DNA of 48,417 nucleotides from Paracoccaceae bacterium (GTDB taxonomy: Bacteria > Pseudomonadota > Alphaproteobacteria > Rhodobacterales > Rhodobacteraceae). The stretch's first letter is position 1, and each line of letters starts with the position of its first letter. The stretch is from the NCBI GenBank assembly GCA_014762635.1, contig JABURR010000006.1, positions 1-48,417 on the forward strand, in the 5' to 3' direction. A program made the translations under genes and the position numbers. Below the pieces are notes generated by a model that worked only from the letters and a program-made list of their open reading frames with translations, did no database searches and was not told the origin of the DNA. Shown piece after piece: positions 33,440-42,315 of the stretch.

Positions 33440-34390
33440 TCACGGGAAAAGCGCGACGGCAAGAAACAGCGCGACAATCAGCCCGGCGTCCCGGTTCGAG
33501 CGGAAAAGCTTGAGGCAGGTATCGGGATCGTCGATGTCCAGATCGCGCATCTGCCAGGCCATGTGCCAGCCGAACGCCCAGGGCGCGCCAAGCGCGATCA
33601 CCAGCCGCAGCGGGTTGGAGTCGGGAACAAGGGCCAGCAGCACCGCCGCGCCCATGAGCAGCACCGCCAGCACCATGAAGCCGCGTAGCCAGGGCCGGGT
33701 GTTCCCACCGAAAAGACGTGCGGTGGACTTCACGCCGATCAGCGCATCGTCCTCCTTGTCCTGGTGGGCATAGATCGTGTCGTAGAAGATCGTCCAGGCG
33801 ATGCCCGAGAGGTAGAGCAGCACCGGCGCGGCCTCCAAGCTTCCGGTATGCGCGGCCCAGGCCAGCAGCGCGCCCCAGTTGAAGGCGAGGCCAAGGAAGA
33901 TCTGCGGCCACCAGGTGAAGCGCTTGGCGAAGGGATAGATCGCGACCAGCGCCAGCGAGCCGACCCCGAGCAGAATCGCGGTCTTGTGAAAGGTCATCAG
34001 GATCAGGAAGGCCACCAGCGCCTGTCCCACCATCCAGGCCAGGGCCTGTCGCACCGTCACCTGGCCCGAGGGGATCGGGCGCGACTTGGTGCGCGCCACC
34101 GCGGCGTCGATCTTGCGATCGGTGATGTCGTTCCAGGTGCAGCCCGCGCCGCGCATCAGGAAGGCGCCGATGCCGCAGCCCACCATGATCCAGGCATCCA
34201 TCAGCCCGAAACTTCCGGTAGAAAGCGTCGCCAGCAGAAGTCCCCACCAGCAGGGCAGAAGCAGCAGCCAGGTCCCGATCGGCCGGTCCGCGCGCGACAG
34301 CCGCAGGTAGGGCCGCGCGGCGGCGGGGGCGTATCGGTCCACCCAGTTGCCCTTGACGGCATCGGCCACCTGGCCTTTGGTCTCGGTCAT
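33440..34390 (-). CDS. ubiA: 4-hydroxybenzoate polyprenyltransferase
   Basis: Inner-membrane prenyltransferase of ubiquinone synthesis. Two Asp-rich motifs bind Mg-prenyl diphosphate: NDITDRKID near residue 99 and DTIYAHQDKEDD near 220. About eight hydrophobic helices; LSRADRPIGTWLLLLPCWW near the N-terminus is characteristic. The ATG at 34390 (MTETKGQVADAVKGNW) is preferred because homologues begin close to this point; in-frame ATGs at 34408 and 34420 are possible, the latter sharing bases with the divergent rsmE start. None has a Shine-Dalgarno. Product 316 residues from 34390. Confidence 0.92.
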   Translation of the reverse strand: MTETKGQVADAVKGNWVDRYAPAAARPYLRLSRADRPIGTWLLLLPCWWGLLLATLSTGSFGLMDAWIMVGCGIGAFLMRGAGCTWNDITDRKIDAAVARTKSRPIPSGQVTVRQALAWMVGQALVAFLILMTFHKTAILLGVGSLALVAIYPFAKRFTWWPQIFLGLAFNWGALLAWAAHTGSLEAAPVLLYLSGIAWTIFYDTIYAHQDKEDDALIGVKSTARLFGGNTRPWLRGFMVLAVLLMGAAVLLALVPDSNPLRLVIALGAPWAFGWHMAWQMRDLDIDDPDTCLKLFRSNRDAGLIVALFLAVALFP

Positions 34391-34418
34391 CTGGTTCGGG
34401 TCGGTCATAGGGTTCGCC

Positions 34419-35144
34419 ATGTCGGGTGCAAAAGTCAGGCTGTTTGTAGATCACCCGCTGGGTGCGGGGCAATCCGTTCCCCTGTCGCGGGACCAGGCGC
34501 ATTACCTTTTTGGCGTGATGCGGCTGGGCGAAGGCGATGCGGTGGCCCTGTTCAACTCGCGCGACGGCGAATGGCGTGCCGAGATCACCGAGGCGCGCAA
34601 GAAGGCGGGCGAACTGACCTGCGTGGACCAGACCGCGCCGCTGCGGATGCCGCCGGACCTCTGGCTTCTCTTCGCGCCGATCAAGAAAGCGCGCACCGAT
34701 TTCATCGTCGAGAAGGCCGCCGAGATGGGCGCGGCAAAGATCGTGCCTGTTCAGACCGAGTTCACCAATTCCGAGCGTATTCGGCAGGACCGCTTGCAGG
34801 CCCATGCCATCGAGGCGGCAGAGCAATGCGGCGGCACCTATGTGCCCGAGGTGGCCGAGTTGCAGCGGCTGGACCGGTTGCTGGAGGCCTGGGACCCGGC
34901 GCGCCGAATCCTCTGGGCCGACGAGGGGCTTGCCGATCACTCCGCGCAGACCCGGCCCGAGGGCGAAGGCCCCTGGGCGATCCTGATCGGGCCCGAAGGC
35001 GGCTTCTCCCCTGCCGAACGCGCGCGGCTGGCCGCCTTGCCCTTTGTGCAACCCGTGCGGCTGGGTCCGCGAATCCTGCGGGCCGATACCGCCGCGGTAG
35101 CTGCCATGACGCTCTGGCAGGTGACGCTGGGCGACTGGGTCTGA
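34419..35144 (+). CDS. rsmE: 16S rRNA (uracil1498-N3)-methyltransferase
   Basis: SPOUT-class methyltransferase acting on m3U1498 of 16S rRNA, 241 residues. N-terminal PUA-like part (VRLFVDHPLGAGQ), then the trefoil-knot region with VEKAAEMGAAKIVPVQTEF near 89, LIGPEGGFSPAE near 188 and LGPRILRADTAAVAA near 213, which binds S-adenosylmethionine. The ATG at 34419 was chosen; the upstream extension would read across the start of ubiA. Divergent from ubiA with almost no intergenic space. Confidence 0.94.
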   Translation: MSGAKVRLFVDHPLGAGQSVPLSRDQAHYLFGVMRLGEGDAVALFNSRDGEWRAEITEARKKAGELTCVDQTAPLRMPPDLWLLFAPIKKARTDFIVEKAAEMGAAKIVPVQTEFTNSERIRQDRLQAHAIEAAEQCGGTYVPEVAELQRLDRLLEAWDPARRILWADEGLADHSAQTRPEGEGPWAILIGPEGGFSPAERARLAALPFVQPVRLGPRILRADTAAVAAMTLWQVTLGDWV

Positions 35145-35283
35145 GCGGGTCTGCGCCGAAACGGCACAGGGCCGCCCATGGCTTCTACGGGGTGTTGCCA
35201 CGACCGCAGGCTCAGGTGAATATGCATCCCCGATGATGGCCTGCCCGCGACGCAGTCTCCGGGACAGAAGAAGGAAGAGGCAG

Positions 35284-35793
35284 GTGATAAGGCCCGAACT
35301 GATGCAATCCATCCGGCGATGCCGCGAAGCCCTGATTGGCGCCCTTATTGCCGGTCTCGGGATTTTCTGGGCCGTGGCGTCCTATGGCATCCTGCAAATC
35401 GTCGGCATGTCCCTGACCATCGTGGGCGCCCTGGTGGTCTTTGCCGGCATTCAGCGGATGCGGTTCCGCACCGGCGGCGACGGGCCGGGAATCGTTCAGG
35501 TGGTGGAAGGTCAGATCACCTATTTCGGGCCGTTGGACGGCGGTAGCGTCTCGGTTGATGCGATCGAGCGGATCGAACTGGAACCAAAGTCCGTGCCAAG
35601 CCCCGAGTGGATTCTGATCGAGGCCAATACTCCGCCGCTTCACATCCCGATCAATGCCAGCGGGTCGGAAGTGCTCTTCGATGTTTTTGCACGGCTGGAA
35701 GGGCTCGACACCCAGCGGATGCTGAACGATCTGCACAGCGGGCATGGCGAACGCATCCTGATCTGGACCTCGGAAAAGAAGCGGGTGCATTGA
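35284..35793 (+). CDS. Two-TM membrane protein of unknown function
   Basis: 169 residues from a GTG at 35284, chosen because AGGA lies 8 nt upstream; an ATG at 35302 is the alternative. A basic N-terminus precedes two adjacent transmembrane helices (about 17-35 and 38-56), followed by a cytoplasmic domain of about 110 residues rich in beta strand (QVVEGQITYFGPLDGGSVSV, AIERIELEPK), a fold pattern like PH-type or bPH domains. No family assigned. Lies between rsmE and gshA on the same strand, 139 bp after rsmE. Confidence 0.7.
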   Translation: MIRPELMQSIRRCREALIGALIAGLGIFWAVASYGILQIVGMSLTIVGALVVFAGIQRMRFRTGGDGPGIVQVVEGQITYFGPLDGGSVSVDAIERIELEPKSVPSPEWILIEANTPPLHIPINASGSEVLFDVFARLEGLDTQRMLNDLHSGHGERILIWTSEKKRVH

Positions 35794-35859
35794 CTTCCCG
35801 GCAGGATCGTACCACCTGTCTCTCCCAACTTTTAATCCCGGCACAAGTTCGGAGGCGTC

Positions 35860-37230
35860 ATGTCCATTCCCCAGTCCGGCGGCGGTCCGATCGAACGCCC
35901 TGAGCAGCTTGCCGAATATCTGGAATCCGGGTGCAAGCCCAAGGCTGATTGGCGCATCGGCACCGAGCACGAGAAGTTCGGCTATTGCCGCGACACGCTG
36001 AAACCGCTGCCCTATGACGGTCCGCGCTCGATCCGGGCGATGCTGGAAGGTTTGCGCGACCGTTTCGGCTGGGATCCGATCTTCGAGGGCGAGCATATCA
36101 TCGGCCTGCAGAAGGATGGCGCGAACGTGTCGCTGGAACCGGGCGGGCAGCTTGAGCTTTCCGGGGCGCCTTTGGAAACCATCCACGAGACCTGCGACGA
36201 GGTGAATGAGCACCTGCGCGAAGTGAAGGACGTGGCCGATGGGATCGGCGCGGGCTTCATCGGCCTGGGCGCCGCGCCGCACTGGACCCACGAACAGATG
36301 CCGGTGATGCCCAAGGGTCGCTACCGGCTGATGACCGACTACATGGGCCGCGTCGGCACCCACGGCACGCAGATGATGTACCGGACCTGCACCGTGCAGG
36401 TGAACCTCGACTTCTCGTCCGAGGCCGACATGGTCAAGAAGATGCGCGTGGCGCTGGCCCTGCAACCCGTCGCCACGGCGCTTTTCGCCAATTCGCCTTT
36501 CTTCGATGGCAAGCTCAATGGTCACAAGTCCTGGCGCTCGCGCATCTGGCGCGACCTTGATGCCGCGCGCACCGGGATGTTGCCCTTCGTCTTCGAGGAC
36601 GGCTTCGGCTTCGAGCGCTGGGTCGACTACGTGCTCGATGTGCCGATGTATTTCGTCTACCGCGACGGCAAATATATCAACGCGCTGGGCCAGTCTTTCC
36701 GTGACTTCATGAAGGGCCAGTTGCCTGCGCTACCCGGTGAGATCCCGACGCTCAGCGATTGGGCCGACCACCTGACCACGGTCTTCCCCGAGGCACGCCT
36801 GAAAAAGTTCATCGAGATGCGCGGTGCCGATGGCGGCCCCTGGCGGCGACTTTGTGCGCTGCCCGCGTTCTGGGTGGGTCTCACCTATGACGAGGCGGCG
36901 CTCGACGCGGCCTGGGAGTTGGTGAAGGACATCGACGCGGAAACCCGCGAGGCGCTGCGCGTCGCGGCCTCGGTTGATGCGCTTCAGGGCGAGGCGGGCG
37001 GTGTTCGCCTGTTCGATCTTGCGCGCGACGCGGTCGCGATCGCGGAGCAGGGTCTGAAATCCCGCGCCCGGAAAGGCGCAGGCGGCATGGTCCCGGACGA
37101 GACGCATTTCCTAAACGCGCTGAAGGACAGTATCGAAACCGGCCGCGCCCCTGCCGACGAGTTGATCGAGAAGTTCAACGGCGAATGGCAGGGTGACGTG
37201 ACCCGGGTCTTCGGCGAATACAGCTACTGA
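35860..37230 (+). CDS. gshA: Glutamate--cysteine ligase (plant/alphaproteobacterial type)
   Basis: First step of glutathione synthesis, 456 residues; the type shared by alphaproteobacteria and plants rather than the E. coli type. Blocks: DWRIGTEHEKFGY near 29 (ATP/Glu site), LEPGGQLELSGAP near 90, MTDYMGRVGTHGTQMMYRTC near 153 and FEDGFGFERWVDYVLDVPMY near 245. The ATG follows GGAGGCGTC, a good ribosome-binding site. Product glutathione would serve the glyoxalase-like protein at 11.3 kb. Converges on nadC, 1 bp between stops. Confidence 0.94.
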   Translation: MSIPQSGGGPIERPEQLAEYLESGCKPKADWRIGTEHEKFGYCRDTLKPLPYDGPRSIRAMLEGLRDRFGWDPIFEGEHIIGLQKDGANVSLEPGGQLELSGAPLETIHETCDEVNEHLREVKDVADGIGAGFIGLGAAPHWTHEQMPVMPKGRYRLMTDYMGRVGTHGTQMMYRTCTVQVNLDFSSEADMVKKMRVALALQPVATALFANSPFFDGKLNGHKSWRSRIWRDLDAARTGMLPFVFEDGFGFERWVDYVLDVPMYFVYRDGKYINALGQSFRDFMKGQLPALPGEIPTLSDWADHLTTVFPEARLKKFIEMRGADGGPWRRLCALPAFWVGLTYDEAALDAAWELVKDIDAETREALRVAASVDALQGEAGGVRLFDLARDAVAIAEQGLKSRARKGAGGMVPDETHFLNALKDSIETGRAPADELIEKFNGEWQGDVTRVFGEYSY

Positions 37231-37231
37231 G

Positions 37232-38092
37232 TCAGGCCGACAGGTCGAGCCCCAGGTCGAGCACCGGGGCCGAATGGGTGAGCGCGCCGGAGGAAATGTA
37301 GTCCACCCCGGTCGCGGCCACCTCGGGGATGCGCTCCAGCGTCATGTTGCCCGAAGCCTCGGTCACGAGGCGGCCCTCCACCATCTCGACCGCCCGTCGC
37401 AGCGTGGCGCTGTCCATGTTGTCGAGCAGGACCACGTCAGCGCCGCCGACTTCCAGCACCTCTTCAAGCTGGTCGAGCCGGTCCACCTCGATCTCGACCT
37501 TCATCATGTGCGAGGCGACCGCCTTGGCTGAGGTCAGAACCGCGCGGATGCCGCCGGCGGCGGCGATGTGGTTGTCCTTGATCAGGATCGCGTCCGACAG
37601 GCCAAAGCGGTGATTGACCCCGCCACCGTGCAGCACCGCCTGTTTTTCGGCGATGCGCATGCCCGGCGTGGTTTTCCGGGTGCAGGTGATCCGCGTTTTC
37701 GTGCCTTCGGTACCAGCGACGAAACGCGCGGTGAGGGACGCGATGCCCGACATCCGGCCCGCAAAGTTCAGCGCCACCCGCTCGGCCGAAAGAATCGAGT
37801 CCGCCGCGCCACTGATCCGCATCAGCGTGTCGCCCTTCGCGCAGGGGCTTCCGTCGGGCTTCAGTTCCTCGATTTTCAGACCCGGATCGATCAGGTGAAA
37901 GGCGATGCGCGCGATCTGCATCCCCGAAACCACGCCCTCGTTTCGCGCATTGAGGCTGGCCGCATAGGTGGTGCCCGCGGGGATCACCGCGCGGGTGGTC
38001 ACGTCGCCGTTCTGGCCCAGGTCCTCCATCAGCGCGTTGCGAACCATGGGCTCAAGGATCAGGTCGGGCAGGGTGGCGAAACGGCTGGTCAT
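37232..38092 (-). CDS. nadC: Nicotinate-nucleotide pyrophosphorylase (carboxylating)
   Basis: Quinolinate phosphoribosyltransferase of de novo NAD synthesis, 286 residues. The ATG at 38092 (MTSRFATLPDL) overlaps the nadB stop (ATGA), which fixes the start. Motifs: RMSGIASLTARFV near 112, TCTRKTTPGMRIAEKQAVLH near 135, GGGVNHRFGLSDAILIKDNH near 155 and DVVLLDNMD near 218. Last gene of the nadA-nadB-nadC operon. Confidence 0.96.
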   Translation of the reverse strand: MTSRFATLPDLILEPMVRNALMEDLGQNGDVTTRAVIPAGTTYAASLNARNEGVVSGMQIARIAFHLIDPGLKIEELKPDGSPCAKGDTLMRISGAADSILSAERVALNFAGRMSGIASLTARFVAGTEGTKTRITCTRKTTPGMRIAEKQAVLHGGGVNHRFGLSDAILIKDNHIAAAGGIRAVLTSAKAVASHMMKVEIEVDRLDQLEEVLEVGGADVVLLDNMDSATLRRAVEMVEGRLVTEASGNMTLERIPEVAATGVDYISSGALTHSAPVLDLGLDLSA

Positions 38093-39663
38093 GGGGTCTC
38101 TCTCACTACGTCGTCGCGGATGGCCAGGGCGTCGGCCAGGGTGATCCGGGTGCGGTGCGCCTGGGCCGGGTCGGGATCGGGGAAATCGGTGCGGCAATGT
38201 GCGCCGCGAGATTCGGTGCGTTTCAGCGCTGCGGCGGCAATCAGAGTCGCCGTGGCACACATGTTGCGGAAGCTCTCGTTCGCGCCTGCCATGTCTTCCA
38301 AACGCGCGATTGTTCTGAGCCCGGTCTTCAGCCCCTCGGCATTGCGCAGCACGCCCACATGGGCGGTCATTGTACGGCGCAGCTCGGCCACGACGTCCTC
38401 GTCGAGCGAGGTGCCGTCATCTTCAAAGGTCACGGACACCTCGGGCGCCGTGGCAGGCGCCGGGCCAATCTGATCCGCGATGTCACGGGCGCAGGTGCGG
38501 GCGAAGACGAGTGCCTCGAGCAGCCCGTTCGAGGCCAACCGGTTCGCCCCGTGCAGACCGGTCGAAGACGCCTCTCCGCAGACCCAGAGATTTCCGAGGC
38601 TGGCGCGGCCCGATGCATCTGTGTCGATCCCACCCATGTGGTAATGCGCGGCGACTGCCACAGGGATCGGCTGAGTTACCGGGTCGATCCCGCCGCGCTC
38701 ACAGGCCTCGGCCACGGCGGGGAAGCGGTTCAGAACTTCGGACCCGAGCGCGGCGCGGGTGTCGAGTGCGGGCCGTAGCCCGGCCTGCGTCTGGGCAAAG
38801 ATCGCGCGCGCGACGATATCGCGCGGGGCCAGTTCCGCATCCGGGTGGACCTCGGTCATGAAGCGTTCGCCCTTGGCGTTGACCAGGATCGCGCCTTCGC
38901 CGCGCAAGGCTTCGGTCGCCAGCGGCGCCGGGTCCTCGCCACTGTCGATGGCGGTGGGGTGGAACTGCACGAACTCGGGGTCGGCGATCATCGCGCCCGC
39001 GCGGGCCGCAAGGCCGATCACCTGGCCGCGGATGCGGGGCGGGTTGGTGGTGTGGGCGAACAATCCGCCCGAGCCACCACCTGCCAGAAGCACCGCCGAG
39101 GCGCGGATCAGAACCGGGGCCGAGGGTTCATCACTGGCACGCTCGATCCAGAGCCCGGTAACGAGCCCGTCCTCAACCTCAAGCCCCGTGGCCAACACGC
39201 CTTCCAGAACCTGCACCGCGGGCGTGTCCCGCACTGCGCGGGTCAATGTCTCCATGATCTGGCGCCCGGCCTGATCGCCCTTCACACGGACAACCCGCGC
39301 GGCACTATGGGCCGCCTCGCGGCTCATCACGTAGCCGCCATCTGCGTCACGATCAAACGGTGTGCCAAGGTCGGTCAGGTCGAGGATATGCTCGCGCGCG
39401 TGGTCCGTGACCATCCGGGCCACGTCCGCATCGACGGTGCCCGCGCCCGCGCGTTCGGTATCCTGCGCATGGGCTTCGGGACTATCAGACGCCGCAAGCG
39501 CCGCCGCGACGCCGCCCTGCGCCCAGGCGGAACTCGCGCCCAGTCCCAGCGGTTCGGGAGAGATCACCAAAACAGGGCGCGGCGCCAGATCAAGCGCGGC
39601 GTAAAGCGCCCCGAGACCAGCCCCGACGATGACGATGCGATCGGTCGCGACCTCTTGCGTCAC
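38089..39663 (-). CDS. nadB: L-aspartate oxidase
   Basis: FAD enzyme oxidising aspartate to iminoaspartate, the substrate of NadA; 524 residues. N-terminal FAD loop VGAGLGALYAALDLAP near 13, SSAWAQGGVAAAL near 43, the succinate-dehydrogenase-like FVQFHPTAID near 230 and the C-terminal GANRLASNGLLEALVFA near 370. The start is GTG at 39663, 4 bp after the nadA stop. A helical C-terminal domain ends DDVVRETP. Confidence 0.95.
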   Translation of the reverse strand: MTQEVATDRIVIVGAGLGALYAALDLAPRPVLVISPEPLGLGASSAWAQGGVAAALAASDSPEAHAQDTERAGAGTVDADVARMVTDHAREHILDLTDLGTPFDRDADGGYVMSREAAHSAARVVRVKGDQAGRQIMETLTRAVRDTPAVQVLEGVLATGLEVEDGLVTGLWIERASDEPSAPVLIRASAVLLAGGGSGGLFAHTTNPPRIRGQVIGLAARAGAMIADPEFVQFHPTAIDSGEDPAPLATEALRGEGAILVNAKGERFMTEVHPDAELAPRDIVARAIFAQTQAGLRPALDTRAALGSEVLNRFPAVAEACERGGIDPVTQPIPVAVAAHYHMGGIDTDASGRASLGNLWVCGEASSTGLHGANRLASNGLLEALVFARTCARDIADQIGPAPATAPEVSVTFEDDGTSLDEDVVAELRRTMTAHVGVLRNAEGLKTGLRTIARLEDMAGANESFRNMCATATLIAAAALKRTESRGAHCRTDFPDPDPAQAHRTRITLADALAIRDDVVRETP

Positions 39664-39667
39664 GCGC

Positions 39668-40720
39668 CTAGCGGCCCGATTTCGCGCTCAGGTCGATCAT
39701 CCGCTGGACGGCGACGCGGGCCTTCTCGGCGATCTCGGGGTCGACCTCGACCGGCTCGGTCATGGTGTGCAGCGACCAGAGCACCTTCTCCAGCGTGATC
39801 TTCTTCATGAAGGGGCACATGTTACAGGGGCCGATGAACTCGACCTCGGGCAGCGCGTCCGAGATGTTCGACGCCATCGAGCATTCGGTGACCAGCATCG
39901 CCTTTTCGGGCTTCTCGCTGCTCACGTAGTCGATGATGCCGCTGGTGGAGCCGCTGAAGTCGGCCTCGGCCACCACGTCGGGCGGGCATTCGGGATGCGC
40001 GATGATCCTTGTGCCCGGGTTCCATTCGCGGAAGTCGCGCAGGTCCTGGGCGGTGTACTGTTCGTGCACGATGCACGAGCCATCCCACCAGACGATGCGC
40101 TTGCCCGGCACCTGTTTCGCCACGTTCTGCGCCAGGTACTTGTCGGGCGTCATGATGACGGTGTCGGCGTCAAGCTGCGAGACGATCTGCACCGCGTTCG
40201 ACGAGGTGCAGCAAATGTCCGACGCCGCTTTCACCTCGGCGGTGGTGTTCACATAGGTGACCACCGGCGCGCCGGGGTATTTCGCGCGCATCTCGGCGAT
40301 GCCTTCGGCGGTGATCGAGTCGGCCAGCGAACAGCCTGCCTCCATGTCGGGGATCAGTACCGTGCGCGAGGGGTTCAGGATCTTCGAGGTCTCGGCCATG
40401 AAATGCACGCCGCATTGCACGATCACGTCGCCTTCGACCTTTGTCGCCTCGATCGCGAGCTGCAGGCTGTCGCCCACCACGTCCGCGATGCCGTGATAGA
40501 TATCCGGCGTCATGTAGTTATGCGCCAGGATAACCGCGTTCCGCTCTTTCTTGAGCTTGTTGATCGCCGCCACGTAGGGCGCATGGATCGCCCAATCGGC
40601 AGGTGTCACCACGCGGGACATGCGGGCAAAGGTCTCGTGCATCTCGGCCGCGAGGTCGGGATTCGGAGCCAGATCATAATGCTCGGCAAGGCTGCCGCGC
40701 ATGGATGGAAGGTCGAACAT
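39668..40720 (-). CDS. nadA: Quinolinate synthase
   Basis: [4Fe-4S] enzyme condensing iminoaspartate and dihydroxyacetone phosphate, 350 residues. The three cluster Cys are placed in VQCGVHFMAET near 101, DICCTSSNA near 188 and the last in GPCNMCPFMKK near 307. HNYMTPDIYHGIADVVGDS near 66 and MAETSKIL are typical. First gene of nadABC; a perfect 8-bp inverted repeat lies 76 bp upstream of its ATG. Confidence 0.96.
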   Translation of the reverse strand: MFDLPSMRGSLAEHYDLAPNPDLAAEMHETFARMSRVVTPADWAIHAPYVAAINKLKKERNAVILAHNYMTPDIYHGIADVVGDSLQLAIEATKVEGDVIVQCGVHFMAETSKILNPSRTVLIPDMEAGCSLADSITAEGIAEMRAKYPGAPVVTYVNTTAEVKAASDICCTSSNAVQIVSQLDADTVIMTPDKYLAQNVAKQVPGKRIVWWDGSCIVHEQYTAQDLRDFREWNPGTRIIAHPECPPDVVAEADFSGSTSGIIDYVSSEKPEKAMLVTECSMASNISDALPEVEFIGPCNMCPFMKKITLEKVLWSLHTMTEPVEVDPEIAEKARVAVQRMIDLSAKSGR

Positions 40721-40795
40721 CGATGCCCCCAGAACTCTCCGATATGCCCGTCATGGGCGGGTCGGGCGGTGTTCTTTCACTTATGTTCTGGTTTC

Positions 40796-40820
40796 GCAAG
40801 TGCAATGCCCGGGCACTTGC
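40796..40820. promoter_or_regulatory. Inverted repeat upstream of nadA
   Basis: GCAAGTGC (40796-40803) and GCACTTGC (40813-40820) form a perfect 8-bp inverted repeat with a 9-bp spacer containing CCCGG. On the minus strand it includes TTGCAC, a possible -35, so a bound repressor would block transcription of nadABC. NAD-synthesis repressors such as NadQ or NrtR are known in proteobacteria; which one applies here is not shown. Confidence 0.55.
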
Positions 40821-40890
40821 ACCGGTTCTGCCCGTTTGTTGGGCGAATGCGTTTCCTATCGGTCACGCTTGAGTTCCAAAACCGCCCCTG

Positions 40891-41652
40891 TCAGGTCGAG
40901 GAGGTGACAACCTCGGTGTCCCAGGCGGCGCATATCTCGCCCAGATCCGGCGGAATCCGGTCGGTGAATATGGTTGTCAGGTCCTTGAGCGAGGCGATCC
41001 GCACCGGGGCGCTGCGGTCGAACTTGGAGCTGTCGGTCACCAGGAAGGTCTGTCGCGACTGCCGGATGATCGCCTTGGAGACGCGCACTTCCTGCAGGTC
41101 GAAGTCCAGCAGGTCCCCGTCCGTATCGATGGCCGAGGCGCCGATGATGGCGAAATCGACCTTGAACTGCTCGATGATCTGCGTGGTCAGATCGCCCACC
41201 AGCCCGCGATCGGACCTTCTTAGCAATCCTCCGGCAACTATGATCTCGCAGGTCTCGTTGGCCAGCAAGATATTGGCCACGTTCATGTTGTTGGTGACGA
41301 CGGTCAGGTTGGTATGCGCCAGCAGCCCGCGCGCCACGGCCTCGGTCGAGGTGCCGATGTTGAGAAAGAGCGACGAGTTGTTCGGGATGCGCTCGGCGCA
41401 GGCGCGGGCGATCGCGGATTTCTCGGCGGCATAGAGGTTGCGGCGGTCGTCGTAGAAGATGTTGGCCATGCCCGCCGGCATCACCGCGCCGCCATGAACC
41501 CGGTCCAGTCGGCCGCTCTCGGACAACTCGCTCAGGTCGCGGCGGATGGTCTGCAGGGTCACGCCGAAGCGCTTCGCCAGATCCTCGACCGTGACCTTTC
41601 CCTCGCTACGGGCGATGTCGAGGATTTCGGATTGCCGGAAACTCAGGGCCAT
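40891..41652 (-). CDS. DeoR/GlpR-family transcriptional regulator
   Basis: Repressor-type regulator of carbon metabolism, 253 residues. N-terminal helix-turn-helix: RQSEILDIARSEGKVTVEDL (6-25) then AKRFGVTLQTIRRDLSELSE. Sugar-phosphate-sensing domain: FLNIGTSTEAVARGL near 95, VAGGLLRRSDRGLVG near 140 and SAIDTDGDLLDFDLQEVRVS near 172. The pattern is closest to GlpR-like members, but no glp or sugar gene is adjacent, so the target is unknown. AGGA lies 6 nt before the ATG. 170 bp separate it from nadA, on the same strand. Confidence 0.88.
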   Translation of the reverse strand: MALSFRQSEILDIARSEGKVTVEDLAKRFGVTLQTIRRDLSELSESGRLDRVHGGAVMPAGMANIFYDDRRNLYAAEKSAIARACAERIPNNSSLFLNIGTSTEAVARGLLAHTNLTVVTNNMNVANILLANETCEIIVAGGLLRRSDRGLVGDLTTQIIEQFKVDFAIIGASAIDTDGDLLDFDLQEVRVSKAIIRQSRQTFLVTDSSKFDRSAPVRIASLKDLTTIFTDRIPPDLGEICAAWDTEVVTSST

Positions 41653-41730
41653 GTCTGTCCTGCTTGTGGGTGGAAGCCGAACCCTATCCCGCAGTGGTGA
41701 TGTCTTTCAACATTCCGGCCTGGCGCGACA

Positions 41731-42204
41731 TCAGAAGGCATCGTCCTTCACCGCCTCCATCGAGACATGGGTGGAGCTTGAGGCGACGTGGGGCAGGGAC
41801 GAGATCGCCTCACCCAGCACCTGGCGATAGGCGCGGATGTCCCGGGTGCGGACCTTGAGCAGATAGTCGAACGCTCCGGCGATCATGTGGCATTCCTCGA
41901 TCTCGGGGATATTGCGGACCGCGTCGTTGAAACGGCGCAGGGCGGCCTCGGTGGTGTCCGACAGCGTGACCTCGACGAAGGCCACGTGATCGAGCCCCAG
42001 CTTCACCGGGTCGATCACCGCCCGAAAACCCTGGATGTAGCCCTGTTCGACGAGCCGCTTCAGGCGCACCTGGCAGGGGCTTTTCGAAAGGCCGACACGT
42101 TGCGCCAGTTCGGTCACCGGCAATCGCCCGTCGCGCCGAAGATGCTCGATGATCTTCAGGTCGAATAAATCTAGTTGACTGTTTATAGGGCCTTTGAGTT
42201 CCAA
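41731..42204 (-). CDS. putR: Lrp/AsnC-family regulator, probably PutR
   Basis: Proline-responsive activator of putA in related alphaproteobacteria; 157 residues. The helix-turn-helix is LPVTELAQRVGLSKSPCQVR near 28-47, and the C-terminal RAM ligand domain contains VEVTLSDTTEAAL and IEECHMIAGAFDYLLKVRT. The start is uncertain: TTG at 42204 (M-ELKGPINSQ) is the best available because no ATG lies near and the frame upstream has no family character. Divergent from putA across 111 bp, the standard putR-putA arrangement. Confidence 0.88.
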   Translation of the reverse strand: MELKGPINSQLDLFDLKIIEHLRRDGRLPVTELAQRVGLSKSPCQVRLKRLVEQGYIQGFRAVIDPVKLGLDHVAFVEVTLSDTTEAALRRFNDAVRNIPEIEECHMIAGAFDYLLKVRTRDIRAYRQVLGEAISSLPHVASSSTHVSMEAVKDDAF

Positions 42205-42315
42205 GATGACTTTCTGATGTCTATAATTCGGTCGAATGTCCTGCAGAAATAAGAATATCGGGAAACATGGATTCTTGGAAGGGTGTATCTTCACGCCAAA
42301 GAGGAGGGAATCCAG
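42205..42315. promoter_or_regulatory. putR-putA divergent promoter region
   Basis: The 111 bp between the two divergent genes are AT-richer than the surroundings, as typical of Lrp-family targets (ATAATTCGGTCGAATGTC, then AAATAAGAATATC). ATAAGA near 42246-42251 is a possible putA -10. The putA ribosome-binding site GAGGAGGGAA lies at 42301-42310. Confidence 0.5.
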
